Source: Flavobacterium alkalisoli
GTDB taxonomy: Bacteria; Bacteroidota; Bacteroidia; Flavobacteriales; Flavobacteriaceae
Direction of reading: 5' to 3'
NCBI RefSeq assembly: GCF_008000935.1
Contig: NZ_CP042831.1
Span: 496,001-560,000 of the forward strand
Length of the DNA stretch: 64,000 bases
Numbering within the stretch: the first letter of the stretch is position 1; each line of letters starts with the position of its first letter. The notes below the pieces were generated by a model. It was not told the DNA's origin. It saw nothing but the letters and a program-made list of their open reading frames with translations, and did not search any database. Shown here in pieces: positions 40,325 through 50,603 of the stretch. The translations under genes and the position numbers were made by a program.

Positions 40325-43300
40325 TGTCCTTTGGTTCGTGCCAGATAAGAGTTGTCATACATGGCTTCACACTGTACTCCCGGCAGGTAGTAACTTCCCG
40401 GATAAGATGCATTAAGCAGTATCCTGAAGGATTTGGTCTCATGCGGTTTCAGCGTAAAATAGAAGTTGGTCCTGTCATCCCTTATATCGGTATAGTCAAC
40501 CTGATTCTCTGCAAAGTTGCCAAAATCGGTAAACCTTGTATTTACAATTTCCCATCCCGAAGGAATAATCTGTGTAAGTGCCACATTATCTACCCTCTCC
40601 TCTTTCAGGTTGGTTATATACACTTCGGCTACAAACTCTGTTCCCTGAGTCAACGAAGCAGGGTTAATTACAGTACCAGACCTGTCTTTAAAGCTTATTC
40701 TTGTACTGAGTCCTTTTTGTTCGGTCTGCTCCTCGCCCACAGGCAGTATACCACTATATACTACTTTAGCGTATAAGGTAGCATCCTTAGTATTCTTAAT
40801 TGTAACCGAATTATTATCCGACACCGTAAGCACCCTGTCTGCAAATGTTTTGGCAGTTGCTATACTTTGGGTTTTACCGGCATTGGTATATTGTAATTCT
40901 ATTCCCTTACCACCATTTGCTTTGGCAAACTTAGACATTGAATACAGGCAGTAAGCTGTGGTTTGTGTACTCATCCACATGTTAGATGACATTGACTCGG
41001 CTATTTTATTAGCCATTTCAAATGCCTTTTCTTTTTGGTTAAGTATTACAAGTGTTTCCAGTGCCATAGCCTTGTTGCGCTCTGCAGATCCATAATAGTA
41101 ATAGTATCCGTCATGGTAGCTGTAATTAATACTACTCTGACTTAACAATGACTGCCCAACATTCTTTTGCCCTGCAAGTGCATAGGCTGCTGCCAGTCTT
41201 AATTTCGATTCATTATCAAGCCCCCTCGTTTCTCTCAACCTGTTCATAGACGATAAGTCAGGTGAACCTGCAAGTGCCAGTGTATACAATCTGTAAGCCT
41301 GTGCAAAATCATTATGGTAACCTTCTGCATAGCGCCATTGTCTTGCCATTTTCTTTTGGTAAGACAACCATTGGGCTTTTGCATTTAAAGGAAGCTTATA
41401 TCCTTTTTTCTCGGCTTCAATATAAAAATGCCCTACATAGCTTGAACCCCAGTCATCCGGATTTGAATTACCCGGCCAGTATACAAAACCGCCGCTTGCC
41501 GTTTGAAACTGTGCCAGCCTGTTTATGGCTGCGGTTACATTGCGCTGTATTTTTTGTTTTCTTGCTTCATCAATATCAGCTATATCCGCAAGGTACAGCT
41601 GAGGAAACACACTTGATGTGGTTTGCTCCAAACATCCGTGAGGATACTGGATAAGGTAATCAAGCCTCTTATTAAAATCAATAGACGGGAATGACGATAC
41701 CTCAAGCTTAGCCTTATTACTGCCCGGCACACCAAATGCAGTCCAGTCTATAGTTGCTGTGCTCTTAGGGTCTATAACCAGTGTCTTAACGTTTGTGGTT
41801 ACAGGGTTAGGGTTGGTTATATCCAACTCTACATCATAGCTTGCCTTTTCATTACCTGAGAAAGCCTCAACCGTAACCTTACCAATTCCGGTAAGGTTTC
41901 CTACCTCTAAATCAAAGTAGGCAATCTTTTCATCCGGCCTGTTAAACGACAGTGTCTGGCTTGCAGAGCCTTCTATTATAAAGCCGTTATTGGTTTTTAC
42001 CTTAACGGTAACATTCTTCACATGGTTTTCCATGGCAAATACCGTTACCGGAAGGGTTACCTTCTCACCCGGAGTTACTTTTCTTGGAAGTGAAGCCAAC
42101 AACATTAACGGACTCCTTACAGGTGTTGCCTTTTCGGCATTGCCATAAGCATTAAGATCGTTATTTGAAGCCACGACCATAGTACGTACGGAGCCTACAT
42201 ATTTAGGCAGTGTAATACTATGTGCTTTGGTTTCACCCTTAGCCAGATTAAACGGCCCCAAATAAATTACCACCGGTTTAAATCGGTTTGCTTTTTTGGC
42301 ATTACCTCCTCCCAGGTCAGCATCACCACCAATACTGAATATCTGGTTTACCTTACCACCGTAAGCACCAATTATATCATCATATACATCCCAGGTTTTT
42401 ACTCCCAGAGCTTCTTTTGCATAAAAACTGTCCCACGCGTTTGGCGTTTTAAACCTTGTAAGATCAAGCAAACCTTCATCTACTATGGCAATGGTATAGG
42501 TCATGGCCTTCCCTGATTTCTCGCTAACTTTTATTGTAGCTTTCTGTTCCGGTTTCAGCACTTCAGGCATGTTTATCTGAGGCTGTAATAACGTGCTTTT
42601 ATCTACCACTTCAATAGGCACTATACCATACAGTCGTATAGGCGAATCGTTCTTAGTAGTGGCATGCGGCTGTAACATGGTAACATTTACATACACATTA
42701 GGGGCCATTTTTGCCGTTACCGGAATTTCCATTTGGGTTTCGCCTTTCTGCGTTTTTACCCAATAGGTTTCAAGTACCTTAGAGCCGTTTTCAAGAGACA
42801 CCAATGCCCTTCCCCCTTCACTTGAAGGAAATGATACTTTTACTTTTTCACCTACACTGTATTTCTCCTTATCTGTTGTAAACACAAGCATTTTTGCCTC
42901 GTCTCCACCGTTGTTTCTGCTTCTGCCAGACCAGTAAGGATAATCAATATATACGGTTCCTCCGGCAGAGTGCCCGCTCTCATCATCAGTAACCCTTACA
43001 AGGAACCTGCCCCACTGATTTTTATCGGTACCAAAGCTAAAGTTTCCTTTACCCGAAGCATCTGTTATTATTTGGGTTTCATAATATGGCGTATTGGAAA
43101 GTGCAGAACTATAAGACGACATATTACCGTGTGAGGCATCCCACCACCAGCTCCATGACACCTCAAACACCTTAGCTGTAAGTTTTCTTGACGCCTTAGG
43201 TTTACCGTTCTCATCTACAGATACCACATTAATACGGTTACTTTTACCGTTCTCTACTATGCCATACTTATTGCCTTCAGGCAGCTTTACCCCTACATAG

Positions 43301-45816
43301 CTACTGTATGGTGAGTAGGTAGCACTAATAACATCGGTACTAAAGTCGCCTCCTTTTTCATAGGCCTTGGTCATTATCACCGCCTTAAGCATACCCGGTG
43401 CACGCAGTTTTAATTTTGGCTGAAGCGTTACCGTAGCCGAACCGTTGGCATCGGTCTTTCCTGTAAAGATATTTACCTCTTCGGTAGAGAAACGTTGTGC
43501 TGGATCGTCAAACACAAAATTGTTATAATTTTTAAAGGTTGTTTTCTGATTCAGGAACTTGGCCTGCATTTCCAGTTTAAGGTCTTTAGCTACTGCCCCA
43601 TGAAGCCATGCCACATCAACATTAGCTGTGTTTTTTTGTGTTGCATAAATGGTTTTGCCATTAAAGCCATTTTTAATTTTTAATCGGTTAGGCTTTATGG
43701 TTTCTACCTTAATACTCTTATAGAATTTAGCTCCTCCAACAGCCACTACAGCTTCCCAGTTTCCTGTTGGTGCCGAAGTCTGTGTAGGCACAATAAATTT
43801 ATAATGATTTTTATTGTTATGGTTCTGCACTGCTTCAAACACTACTTTACCATTAGGATCGCTTAGTTTTAGCTTGATAGGGTGAGATGGTGGCAGTTTA
43901 GCCGCTTTATCGTTAAGGATAAACCCAATAAACAGGGTATCTCCCGGACGCCATACACCACGCTCCCCGTAAATATACCCCTTAAGCCCTTTTTGCAGCT
44001 TGGTGCCATCTACATCAAAATTACTAACCGATTGTGAGTTACCATCAGCCATTTTCACATAGGTGGTATTGTCATCCTTTTTAACTATCGCGAAGAATGC
44101 CGGTCTTTCGGTTGACAGGGTAACAGAACCGTCTACCCCGGTTGTACCTTCTGCCATTTTCTGTTGCTGGTAATTATATACCGCAACATTGGCTCCCGAA
44201 ACCGCATCGGTAGTAATAATACTGCTTACGCCAAAATAGTAACTGTTGTCCTCGCCTCTTTTTGCAATTACACCCAGGTCACTGGCCAGTACGTTAGTAG
44301 CTATCTTCTTATTGTAGTAATACGATTTGCTGCAAGGGTTTTCTCTTTCCCTCCAGTCGTAATCATAGTCATAGTAATCATAATATTCCTCTCCATATTC
44401 ATCATACTCCGGATAGTAGTCTGACTCATCGTCTTCCTCTTCCTCATCGCTACTTTCATCATCGTTTGTTTCGCTAGGATCACACTTGTACAGCGAGTAT
44501 GCTTTTTTATAGGTTATTTCTACCCTGTAAATAGCTCCCCTTTCGGGCTTAATAATGGTTGCAAGATCTATGGCATACGAATTCCATTTGCTGTAATCGG
44601 CCATCTTATCGGTATTAAGCACCAGGTTCTTTTTGGCTACCGGCAGGGCCACATTTCTTATATAACTTCCATCAAGCTCATTGCTTTGAAGGAACTGCAT
44701 TATGTTGTTTTCAAAAATCCTGTAAACCTTTACATCTACCGCACTAAGGTTCACTGCCTGAAAGTTTATTTTAAGATTGCTCGACCCCGGTAGTATTGTT
44801 CCGCTCTTTAAGAACTTCACTTCCGGTTTAAGCTGTTCAAACAGTACTTTAGTTGAATATGTTTTCTTGGTCTTATAACCGTCTACGCTTTCTATACCCT
44901 GAAAAACCTCCACCAGTCGGTTACCGTTTAATGCTTCCGAAAAGAAAACCTTAAGCAGGTTACCGTCTACCGAGAATTTAAGGTTCTGTACCCCTTCTAC
45001 CGATATAAGTCCGTCAAAATTCTGGTTCTTTTTAAGCGGATCGGAAAAGTTAATATACATGGCCTGCGTATCGCCGTTAGCCACATCAATACTAATAACC
45101 TTAAAGTTGTTCTTACCGGGAATGATAAACTCTTCCGACCCTTCACGCTCAATACCATAAGGCTTACCGTTCCATATAATTTTTATTGCTGCATCCTCTT
45201 CCGGACGCTGAATGCTATCTATCACAAAAGGAAACTCTGTCTGGTTACCTATGGTTTTAGCAAAGCGTACCGCAAGCTGCCTTCCGTCCTGTTCTGCCCT
45301 AACCAGTTTTTTCACGGTTTCGGCATCAATAAAATCACTTGTTTTGAGCTCACAGTTTAAAAACTGCCAGTCCTTACTGTATGATTGCAGGTCTTTTGAG
45401 GTAACCATAAAATCCTGCTCCAGTGTTTTTACTATAAAATTAAAATCACGCAGGTTTTTAGGTACGTCTATAAACTCAGAAAGGTGAAGTGTAACCCTGT
45501 ATTCCGTATTCGGCTGTAAAGGTTTTTCAGGCTTAAAGGTTATAATATTGCCCGGCATGTAAACTACCTTTCCCGAAACTGAAGGTGATATGGTAAAATA
45601 ATCGTCATCCAGTTCTTTGTTAAGTTCCCATTCCTTTTTATCAAAGGCAAGCCCCACCTTAATATCAGAGTGCGTTGAAATGATTCCCGAAGTAAAACTG
45701 GTTATGTATTCGCGATAAAGAGAGATATCGGATTCAAAATCTTCATCAGATTTTTTGGAGCATGAATGCAGCAATGCCATAGCTGCAACAAACAGTAACA
45801 GTTTAAGGGGTTTCAT
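40297..45816 (-). CDS. Alpha-2-macroglobulin-family lipoprotein with intact thioester
   Basis: This 1839-residue lipoprotein has a lipobox at Cys19 (MALLHSC). Its order of domains follows bacterial alpha-2-macroglobulins: N-terminal MG domains, a bait region, the thioester domain with GCLEQ near residue 1393, and a C-terminal receptor-type domain. The thioester cysteine and glutamine are present, so covalent protease trapping is possible. An unusual insertion at about 445-495 is almost wholly Asp, Glu and Tyr, between two cysteines. It heads the pbpC row, with start codons overlapping. Promoter not clear. Confidence 0.95.
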   Translation of the reverse strand: MKPLKLLLFVAAMALLHSCSKKSDEDFESDISLYREYITSFTSGIISTHSDIKVGLAFDKKEWELNKELDDDYFTISPSVSGKVVYMPGNIITFKPEKPLQPNTEYRVTLHLSEFIDVPKNLRDFNFIVKTLEQDFMVTSKDLQSYSKDWQFLNCELKTSDFIDAETVKKLVRAEQDGRQLAVRFAKTIGNQTEFPFVIDSIQRPEEDAAIKIIWNGKPYGIEREGSEEFIIPGKNNFKVISIDVANGDTQAMYINFSDPLKKNQNFDGLISVEGVQNLKFSVDGNLLKVFFSEALNGNRLVEVFQGIESVDGYKTKKTYSTKVLFEQLKPEVKFLKSGTILPGSSNLKINFQAVNLSAVDVKVYRIFENNIMQFLQSNELDGSYIRNVALPVAKKNLVLNTDKMADYSKWNSYAIDLATIIKPERGAIYRVEITYKKAYSLYKCDPSETNDDESSDEEEEDDESDYYPEYDEYGEEYYDYYDYDYDWRERENPCSKSYYYNKKIATNVLASDLGVIAKRGEDNSYYFGVSSIITTDAVSGANVAVYNYQQQKMAEGTTGVDGSVTLSTERPAFFAIVKKDDNTTYVKMADGNSQSVSNFDVDGTKLQKGLKGYIYGERGVWRPGDTLFIGFILNDKAAKLPPSHPIKLKLSDPNGKVVFEAVQNHNNKNHYKFIVPTQTSAPTGNWEAVVAVGGAKFYKSIKVETIKPNRLKIKNGFNGKTIYATQKNTANVDVAWLHGAVAKDLKLEMQAKFLNQKTTFKNYNNFVFDDPAQRFSTEEVNIFTGKTDANGSATVTLQPKLKLRAPGMLKAVIMTKAYEKGGDFSTDVISATYSPYSSYVGVKLPEGNKYGIVENGKSNRINVVSVDENGKPKASRKLTAKVFEVSWSWWWDASHGNMSSYSSALSNTPYYETQIITDASGKGNFSFGTDKNQWGRFLVRVTDDESGHSAGGTVYIDYPYWSGRSRNNGGDEAKMLVFTTDKEKYSVGEKVKVSFPSSEGGRALVSLENGSKVLETYWVKTQKGETQMEIPVTAKMAPNVYVNVTMLQPHATTKNDSPIRLYGIVPIEVVDKSTLLQPQINMPEVLKPEQKATIKVSEKSGKAMTYTIAIVDEGLLDLTRFKTPNAWDSFYAKEALGVKTWDVYDDIIGAYGGKVNQIFSIGGDADLGGGNAKKANRFKPVVIYLGPFNLAKGETKAHSITLPKYVGSVRTMVVASNNDLNAYGNAEKATPVRSPLMLLASLPRKVTPGEKVTLPVTVFAMENHVKNVTVKVKTNNGFIIEGSASQTLSFNRPDEKIAYFDLEVGNLTGIGKVTVEAFSGNEKASYDVELDITNPNPVTTNVKTLVIDPKSTATIDWTAFGVPGSNKAKLEVSSFPSIDFNKRLDYLIQYPHGCLEQTTSSVFPQLYLADIADIDEARKQKIQRNVTAAINRLAQFQTASGGFVYWPGNSNPDDWGSSYVGHFYIEAEKKGYKLPLNAKAQWLSYQKKMARQWRYAEGYHNDFAQAYRLYTLALAGSPDLSSMNRLRETRGLDNESKLRLAAAYALAGQKNVGQSLLSQSSINYSYHDGYYYYYGSAERNKAMALETLVILNQKEKAFEMANKIAESMSSNMWMSTQTTAYCLYSMSKFAKANGGKGIELQYTNAGKTQSIATAKTFADRVLTVSDNNSVTIKNTKDATLYAKVVYSGILPVGEEQTEQKGLSTRISFKDRSGTVINPASLTQGTEFVAEVYITNLKEERVDNVALTQIIPSGWEIVNTRFTDFGNFAENQVDYTDIRDDRTNFYFTLKPHETKSFRILLNASYPGSYYLPGVQCEAMYDNSYLARTKGQWVKVEKQQ

Positions 45817-45933
45817 AGGCCGGTAAGGTTTATGTTAAAGAATGGATATTTGTGTACTGCAATAACTTAAAAAAAGTCGGAATTATTGTAATAAAAACAT
45901 TAAAAATTTACTGACAATCATACCTTTATGCTT

Positions 45934-46377
45934 CTACCTTCTTCTTTTAAAAAAATCTTTGACCAAAGCCGAGCATTCGTTCTCCATAACCCCGCTAACC
46001 ACCTTAGTTTTAGGATGAAGCTTTGTTCCCATAACTCTGTACCCCCTGTGTGTATCAGCAGCCCCAAAAACAATTTTTGATATCTGGCTCCAGTATAATG
46101 CCCCCGCACACATCTGGCAGGGCTCAAGCGTTACATATAGCGTACAGCCTATAAGATATTTCCCTCCTAAAAAATTAGCTGCCGATGTTATGGCCTGCAT
46201 TTCGGCATGGGCGGTAACATCGTGCAAAAGTTCGGTTAGGTTATGGGTTCTGGCAATAACCTTATTATCAACAACTATAACCGCACCTACCGGTATTTCG
46301 CCTTTATCAAAAGCTTCCTGCGCTTCCTGCAGTGCTTTTTTCATAAAATACTCGTCGGTAAAAATGTCTTCTATCAT
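45934..46377 (-). CDS. tadA: tRNA-specific adenosine deaminase
   Basis: TadA converts adenosine 34 of tRNA-Arg to inosine. From ATG 46377 the protein has 147 residues. The longer frame starts at a TTG in the promoter and is rejected. It has the zinc and catalytic motif HAEMQAI and PCQMCAGAL, and the YWSQISKIVFGAAD segment. The C-terminus is basic (FFKRRR). It diverges from dxs over an overlapping promoter region. Some relatives act on guanine instead, but the motif order fits TadA best. Confidence 0.93.
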   Translation of the reverse strand: MIEDIFTDEYFMKKALQEAQEAFDKGEIPVGAVIVVDNKVIARTHNLTELLHDVTAHAEMQAITSAANFLGGKYLIGCTLYVTLEPCQMCAGALYWSQISKIVFGAADTHRGYRVMGTKLHPKTKVVSGVMENECSALVKDFFKRRR

Positions 46378-46409
46378 TACGGTTAGCCTAATTGTTTGTA
46401 TTGCCAACC

Positions 46410-46417
46410 CAAAAATA
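46410..46417 (-). promoter_or_regulatory. Predicted tadA promoter
   Basis: Minus-strand TATTTTTG is an exact -7 element. It lies 14 bases from the dxs -7 element, so the divergent promoters are close enough to interfere. Confidence 0.6.
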
Positions 46418-46430
46418 GGAAACTATATTG

Positions 46431-46438
46431 TAAATTTG
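46431..46438 (+). promoter_or_regulatory. Predicted dxs promoter
   Basis: TAAATTTG is an exact -7 element 18 bases upstream of ATG 46456, giving a very short leader. Confidence 0.6.
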
Positions 46439-46455
46439 TCCTTTCAAAAGCTATA

Positions 46456-48225
46456 ATGTCAGGCAATTTACTCTCACACATACAAACCCCCGGCGATTTA
46501 CGTAAACTGGAGCCACAGCAGCTGCCGCAACTGGCAAAAGAACTGCGTGACTTTATTATTGATATCGTATCGGTTAAGGAAGGCCACTTAGGCGCCAGCC
46601 TTGGTGTTGTGGAGCTTACCATTGCCCTGCATTATGTTTTTAATACTCCTGACGATTTACTGGTTTGGGACGTAGGCCATCAGGCATACGGACATAAAAT
46701 ACTTACCGGACGCCGTGATAATTTTGATACCAACAGGCAGTTGGGAGGTATTAGCGGTTTCCCGAAAAGAAGCGAAAGCATTTATGATAGTTTTGGTGTA
46801 GGCCACTCTTCGACATCCATTTCTGCGGCGTTAGGTATGGCAATAGCTTCTCGGTTGAAGGGAGAAGACGACAAAAACCACATTGCGGTTATCGGGGATG
46901 CCTCAATAGCTTCAGGAATGGCTTTTGAAGGACTTAATCATGCCGGAGTTACCGATGCAAACCTGCTGGTTATACTTAACGACAATGCCATAGGCATAGA
47001 CCCAAGTGTAGGCGCACTGAAAGATTACCTTACACAGGTTAAGGACGGAAAAAATCCGCGGGAAAACAATATGATCAAATCCCTGAATTTTGACTATTCA
47101 GGACCTGTTGACGGACATGACCTAAACGGACTGATTAAAGAATTGGAACGCCTTAAAAACAAAAAAGGCCCTAAGTTCCTTCATATAATTACAACTAAAG
47201 GGAAAGGCCTTAAACAGGCCGAGGAAGATCAGGTAAAATACCATGCTCCCGGTAAGTTTGATAAACTTACAGGAGAAATCCTTAAGATTGCCGATGAGAA
47301 CCTTCCACCAAAATACCAGGATGTATTTGGGCTTACCCTTGTAGAACTCGCCGAAAAGAATGATAAGATTATAGGTATTACCCCTGCCATGCCATCGGGC
47401 AGCTCCATGAAGTTTATGATGGAGGCTTTTCCCGAAAGGGCAATTGATGTGGGCATCGCCGAGCAGCATGCCGTTACGCTATCCGCAGGAATGGCTACTC
47501 AGGGCATGATTGTATACTGTAATATTTACTCCACCTTCCTGCAAAGGGCATACGATCAGGTAATACACGATGTGGCCCTTCAAAATCTCCCGGTTATATT
47601 TTGTCTTGACAGGGCAGGCTTGGTAGGTGAAGACGGTGCTACGCACCACGGGGTTTTCGATCTGGCTTATCTTAACTGTATTCCTAACCTGAGTATTTTT
47701 GCTCCGCTTAATGAGAGGGAATTACGAAATATATTATATACCGTACAGCTTGGCTTAGACCATCCTATAGCCATACGTTACCCGAGAGGCCGCGGTGAAA
47801 GCACCGAATGGCAGCTGCCTTTTGAAAAGATTCCGTTTGGCAAGGCAAAACAGCTTAAAACAGGTAGTGAAGTAGCGATACTTACCACAGGAACCATTGG
47901 CAACAATGTTACCAAAGCTTTAGCTGAAACTGAAAAAGCCGATTTGTTTTCTCATTATCATTTTGGATTTGTAAAACCTGTTGATGAGGAGACATTACGT
48001 ACTATACTAAACAAATACAAAACTGTAATTACTGTTGAAGACGGGACAGTTAAAGGAGGATTTGGCAGTATTATTTCTGCTTTTGCAACCACACATAATT
48101 ACACAACAAACATAACTATACTGGGCATTCCCGATGAATTTATAGAGCACGGAAGTATTGCCCAGCTACAACATTACTGCGGTATTGACGTTAAAAGCTT
48201 AAAAGATATTTTTTCAACTTATTAA
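46456..48225 (+). CDS. dxs: 1-deoxy-D-xylulose-5-phosphate synthase
   Basis: DXS condenses pyruvate and glyceraldehyde 3-phosphate with thiamine pyrophosphate, the first step of the MEP isoprenoid pathway. ATG 46456 (589 residues) is chosen over an upstream TTG that lies before the -7 element. Motifs: SLGVVELTIALHYVF, the TPP-binding GDASIASGMAFEGLNHAG...NDN, EQHAVTLSAGMA with the catalytic region, and the C-terminal transketolase domain. The protein depends on TPP, so thiamine uptake by the 8.5 kb genes would feed it. DUF3078 follows after 47 bases. Confidence 0.97.
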   Translation: MSGNLLSHIQTPGDLRKLEPQQLPQLAKELRDFIIDIVSVKEGHLGASLGVVELTIALHYVFNTPDDLLVWDVGHQAYGHKILTGRRDNFDTNRQLGGISGFPKRSESIYDSFGVGHSSTSISAALGMAIASRLKGEDDKNHIAVIGDASIASGMAFEGLNHAGVTDANLLVILNDNAIGIDPSVGALKDYLTQVKDGKNPRENNMIKSLNFDYSGPVDGHDLNGLIKELERLKNKKGPKFLHIITTKGKGLKQAEEDQVKYHAPGKFDKLTGEILKIADENLPPKYQDVFGLTLVELAEKNDKIIGITPAMPSGSSMKFMMEAFPERAIDVGIAEQHAVTLSAGMATQGMIVYCNIYSTFLQRAYDQVIHDVALQNLPVIFCLDRAGLVGEDGATHHGVFDLAYLNCIPNLSIFAPLNERELRNILYTVQLGLDHPIAIRYPRGRGESTEWQLPFEKIPFGKAKQLKTGSEVAILTTGTIGNNVTKALAETEKADLFSHYHFGFVKPVDEETLRTILNKYKTVITVEDGTVKGGFGSIISAFATTHNYTTNITILGIPDEFIEHGSIAQLQHYCGIDVKSLKDIFSTY

Positions 48226-48272
48226 AAATACCGACTTTTGCATCGCATCTATTTAATACACCGTTTAGTAAA

Positions 48273-49220
48273 ATGAGAATAAAAGCCGTTCTTGCAGTAT
48301 TATTTATTATTATAAGCACTAAAGCAACTTCACAGGTTATCATAACCACAACATTACCGGATACCATAAGCCATTGGGAAAACACCAATAAAGTAGGACT
48401 GGACATTAACCAGGTTGCCTTCATTAACTGGAGTGTGGGTGGTAACAATGCTATCTCCGGAGTTATAAAAGGTGAGTTTGACAAAAACTATACAAGAAAA
48501 AACGTAAACTGGGCTAACGAGCTTATTCTTAGGTATGGTCTAAACAGTCAGGAAGGTCAGGAAGTACGTAAAACTGAAGATAAAATTCAGCTAACCTCTA
48601 CTTTTGGTTACAGGAAAGATACTGTATCAAACTGGTACTACAGTGCCAAGTTTAACTTCAACACGCAATTTGCTAACGGTTATGCCTACCCCAATACTGA
48701 CGACGAAATATCAGGCCCTTTTTCACCTGCTTATATATTTCTGGGTATTGGTTCTGAATACAAGCGTAAAGATTTAGGCCTTACGGTTTATATGTCTCCG
48801 CTAACCAATAAAACTACTTTAGTACTAAACCAAACCCTTGCCAACAAAGGTGCATTTGGTGTTGATAAAGCAGTTTATGATGACTTAGGCAATCTTGTAA
48901 GATCGGGCAAGAACTCACGTACCGAAGTCGGTGTGCTTTTAACCGGACAGCTAAAGAGGCAGATATTTAAGAATATAATGATGGATCAGCGTATATCCCT
49001 TTACTCTGATTATATCAATAAGTTCGGAAACATAGACGTTGACTGGCAGTTACAACTGGACATGACCGTAAACGAATATGTAAAAGCCAATATAGGCACT
49101 CAGCTTATTTATGATAACGATATTAAATCTACTAAAGAGGTAGATGGTGAAGTGGTAACAATGGGCCCAAAAATACAGCTAAAGCAAATGCTGGGCGTTG
49201 GCCTTAGCTATACTTTTTAA
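48273..49220 (+). CDS. DUF3078 outer-membrane-like beta protein
   Basis: This 315-residue protein has a signal peptide ending in KATSQ (residue 21). The mature protein is made of alternating amphipathic strands ending in YTF, a typical outer-membrane barrel end. Its blocks QVAFINWSVGGNNAISG, YGLNSQEGQEVRKTEDKIQL and YYSAKFNFNTQF are the signature of DUF3078, a Bacteroidota family without known function. It lies after dxs and probably shares its transcript. Its stop directly abuts the dgt stop on the other strand. Confidence 0.9.
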   Translation: MRIKAVLAVLFIIISTKATSQVIITTTLPDTISHWENTNKVGLDINQVAFINWSVGGNNAISGVIKGEFDKNYTRKNVNWANELILRYGLNSQEGQEVRKTEDKIQLTSTFGYRKDTVSNWYYSAKFNFNTQFANGYAYPNTDDEISGPFSPAYIFLGIGSEYKRKDLGLTVYMSPLTNKTTLVLNQTLANKGAFGVDKAVYDDLGNLVRSGKNSRTEVGVLLTGQLKRQIFKNIMMDQRISLYSDYINKFGNIDVDWQLQLDMTVNEYVKANIGTQLIYDNDIKSTKEVDGEVVTMGPKIQLKQMLGVGLSYTF

Positions 49221-50579
49221 TTAAGCCTTAGTATTACCTGTTATGGTATTGTACAACAGTAATGCCTTACCATCGGTTAATGTAGATACAAAGTGGCAAA
49301 TGTGCAGTAACCTGTCATAAAGGTTCATCTTTTCTGTCACAAACCTTTCAGGCAGCATTTTTAATACGAGCTTGTCGTAGTTGCTTTCTTTACCTTCAAA
49401 CTTATTGTTATAAGCCGTACAGAACGTATCCAGAAGTGTATTGATAATACGGTAACCAATAATCTCCTTTTCTACCACCTCACGGCTCTGGTAAATATTT
49501 TTAATACTCAGGTTTATAATATCTTTCATCTGGGCTGTATACTTGCCCTGATCGGTTAAGGCATAAGGATATTCCCCATTAAGTATTTTGTCTTCATTTG
49601 CGACAAACACGTCAACCGCATCGCTTATAAGGCTGCTTATGGCCAAAGCACGCAGATAGCTTATACGGTCTTCTTTAGTGGTAAGCGTATTGTATTTTGC
49701 TACATCAATGCTGTTTTTTACCAGCTTGATAAGATATTCCAAAGCATATTCTTCCTGAATAAGCCCCAGGTTTATACCATCTTCAAAATCAATAATGGTG
49801 TAACATATATCATCGGCTGCCTCCACTAAATAAGCCAGTGGATGGCGCTCAAAACCTATATCATCACCTGTTTTGTTTGGAATAAGCCCTAACTCTTTTG
49901 CCACATCCTGAAAAAAGGTCTTATCACTCTGAAAGAAACCATATTTCTTATCGGAAATATTAGCAGTAGGTTTTTTAGGAAGCGATTCTTTAGGGTACTT
50001 CATAAACGCCCCAAGGGTTGCATAAGAGATTCTTAGTCCGCCTTCTATTCCCGGCCTTGAAGCCGTTAACAGGTTAAATCCGTTTGCATTCCCTTCAAAA
50101 TCTATAAGATCCTGCCATTCCTTATCGGTAAGCTCATTTTTATACTGTTGCCCTTTTCCGGTTTTAAAATACTCGCCAATAGCTTTCTCGCCCGAATGCC
50201 CAAAGGGCGGGTTGCCTATATCGTGAGCCAGTGCAGCAGCAGCCACTATGGCACCAAAATCGTTCATCTGATAACCGTGTACATCCTGAAGGTAAGGATG
50301 CTTTTCTATAATTTTTTTTCCTACTAGCCTTCCTAAAGAACGGCCTACAACCGATACCTCAAGGCTATGGGTAAGGCGTGTATGCACAAAGTCGGTTTTA
50401 GAAAGCGGTATAACCTGTGTTTTATCCTGCAGGCTCCTGAAAGCCGATGAGAATATTATACGGTCGTAATCCACCTCAAAACCCAAACGGGTATCGTCCT
50501 GCTCTTTACGCAAACGCTTGCTTGTATCTCCCTGTCTTTTTAGCGACAGTAACTGTTCCCACTGCATTTTTGTAGCCAT
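49221..50579 (-). CDS. dgt: Deoxyguanosinetriphosphate triphosphohydrolase
   Basis: Dgt hydrolyses dNTPs to nucleoside and triphosphate, trimming dNTP pools and hindering some phages. The 452-residue protein has the HD-domain motifs: HTRLTHSLEVS near 67, AHDIGNPPFGHSGE near 117, the EAADDICYTIIDFEDG metal site near 258, and a C-terminal helical domain. It is the last gene of an RDD-small gene-dgt row on the minus strand, with 24 bases to the preceding gene. nrdAB, which makes dNTPs, lies just upstream. Confidence 0.96.
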   Translation of the reverse strand: MATKMQWEQLLSLKRQGDTSKRLRKEQDDTRLGFEVDYDRIIFSSAFRSLQDKTQVIPLSKTDFVHTRLTHSLEVSVVGRSLGRLVGKKIIEKHPYLQDVHGYQMNDFGAIVAAAALAHDIGNPPFGHSGEKAIGEYFKTGKGQQYKNELTDKEWQDLIDFEGNANGFNLLTASRPGIEGGLRISYATLGAFMKYPKESLPKKPTANISDKKYGFFQSDKTFFQDVAKELGLIPNKTGDDIGFERHPLAYLVEAADDICYTIIDFEDGINLGLIQEEYALEYLIKLVKNSIDVAKYNTLTTKEDRISYLRALAISSLISDAVDVFVANEDKILNGEYPYALTDQGKYTAQMKDIINLSIKNIYQSREVVEKEIIGYRIINTLLDTFCTAYNNKFEGKESNYDKLVLKMLPERFVTEKMNLYDRLLHICHFVSTLTDGKALLLYNTITGNTKA

Positions 50580-50603
50580 AATTAATCAAGGGATTTAAGT
50601 CCC

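Noticed and set aside
43495..45487. Open frames of 60-91 codons on the plus strand inside the alpha-2-macroglobulin gene
   Set aside because: They are shadow frames of a strongly coding minus-strand gene, with no promoters or family resemblance. Similar shadow frames elsewhere were left out.
46378..46407. TTG start of tadA at 46407
   Set aside because: ATG 46377 gives the family N-terminus, and the earlier TTG adds 10 unconserved residues. The same reasoning rejects the TTG starts of dxs (46396), fbp (61734) and GNAT (61796).
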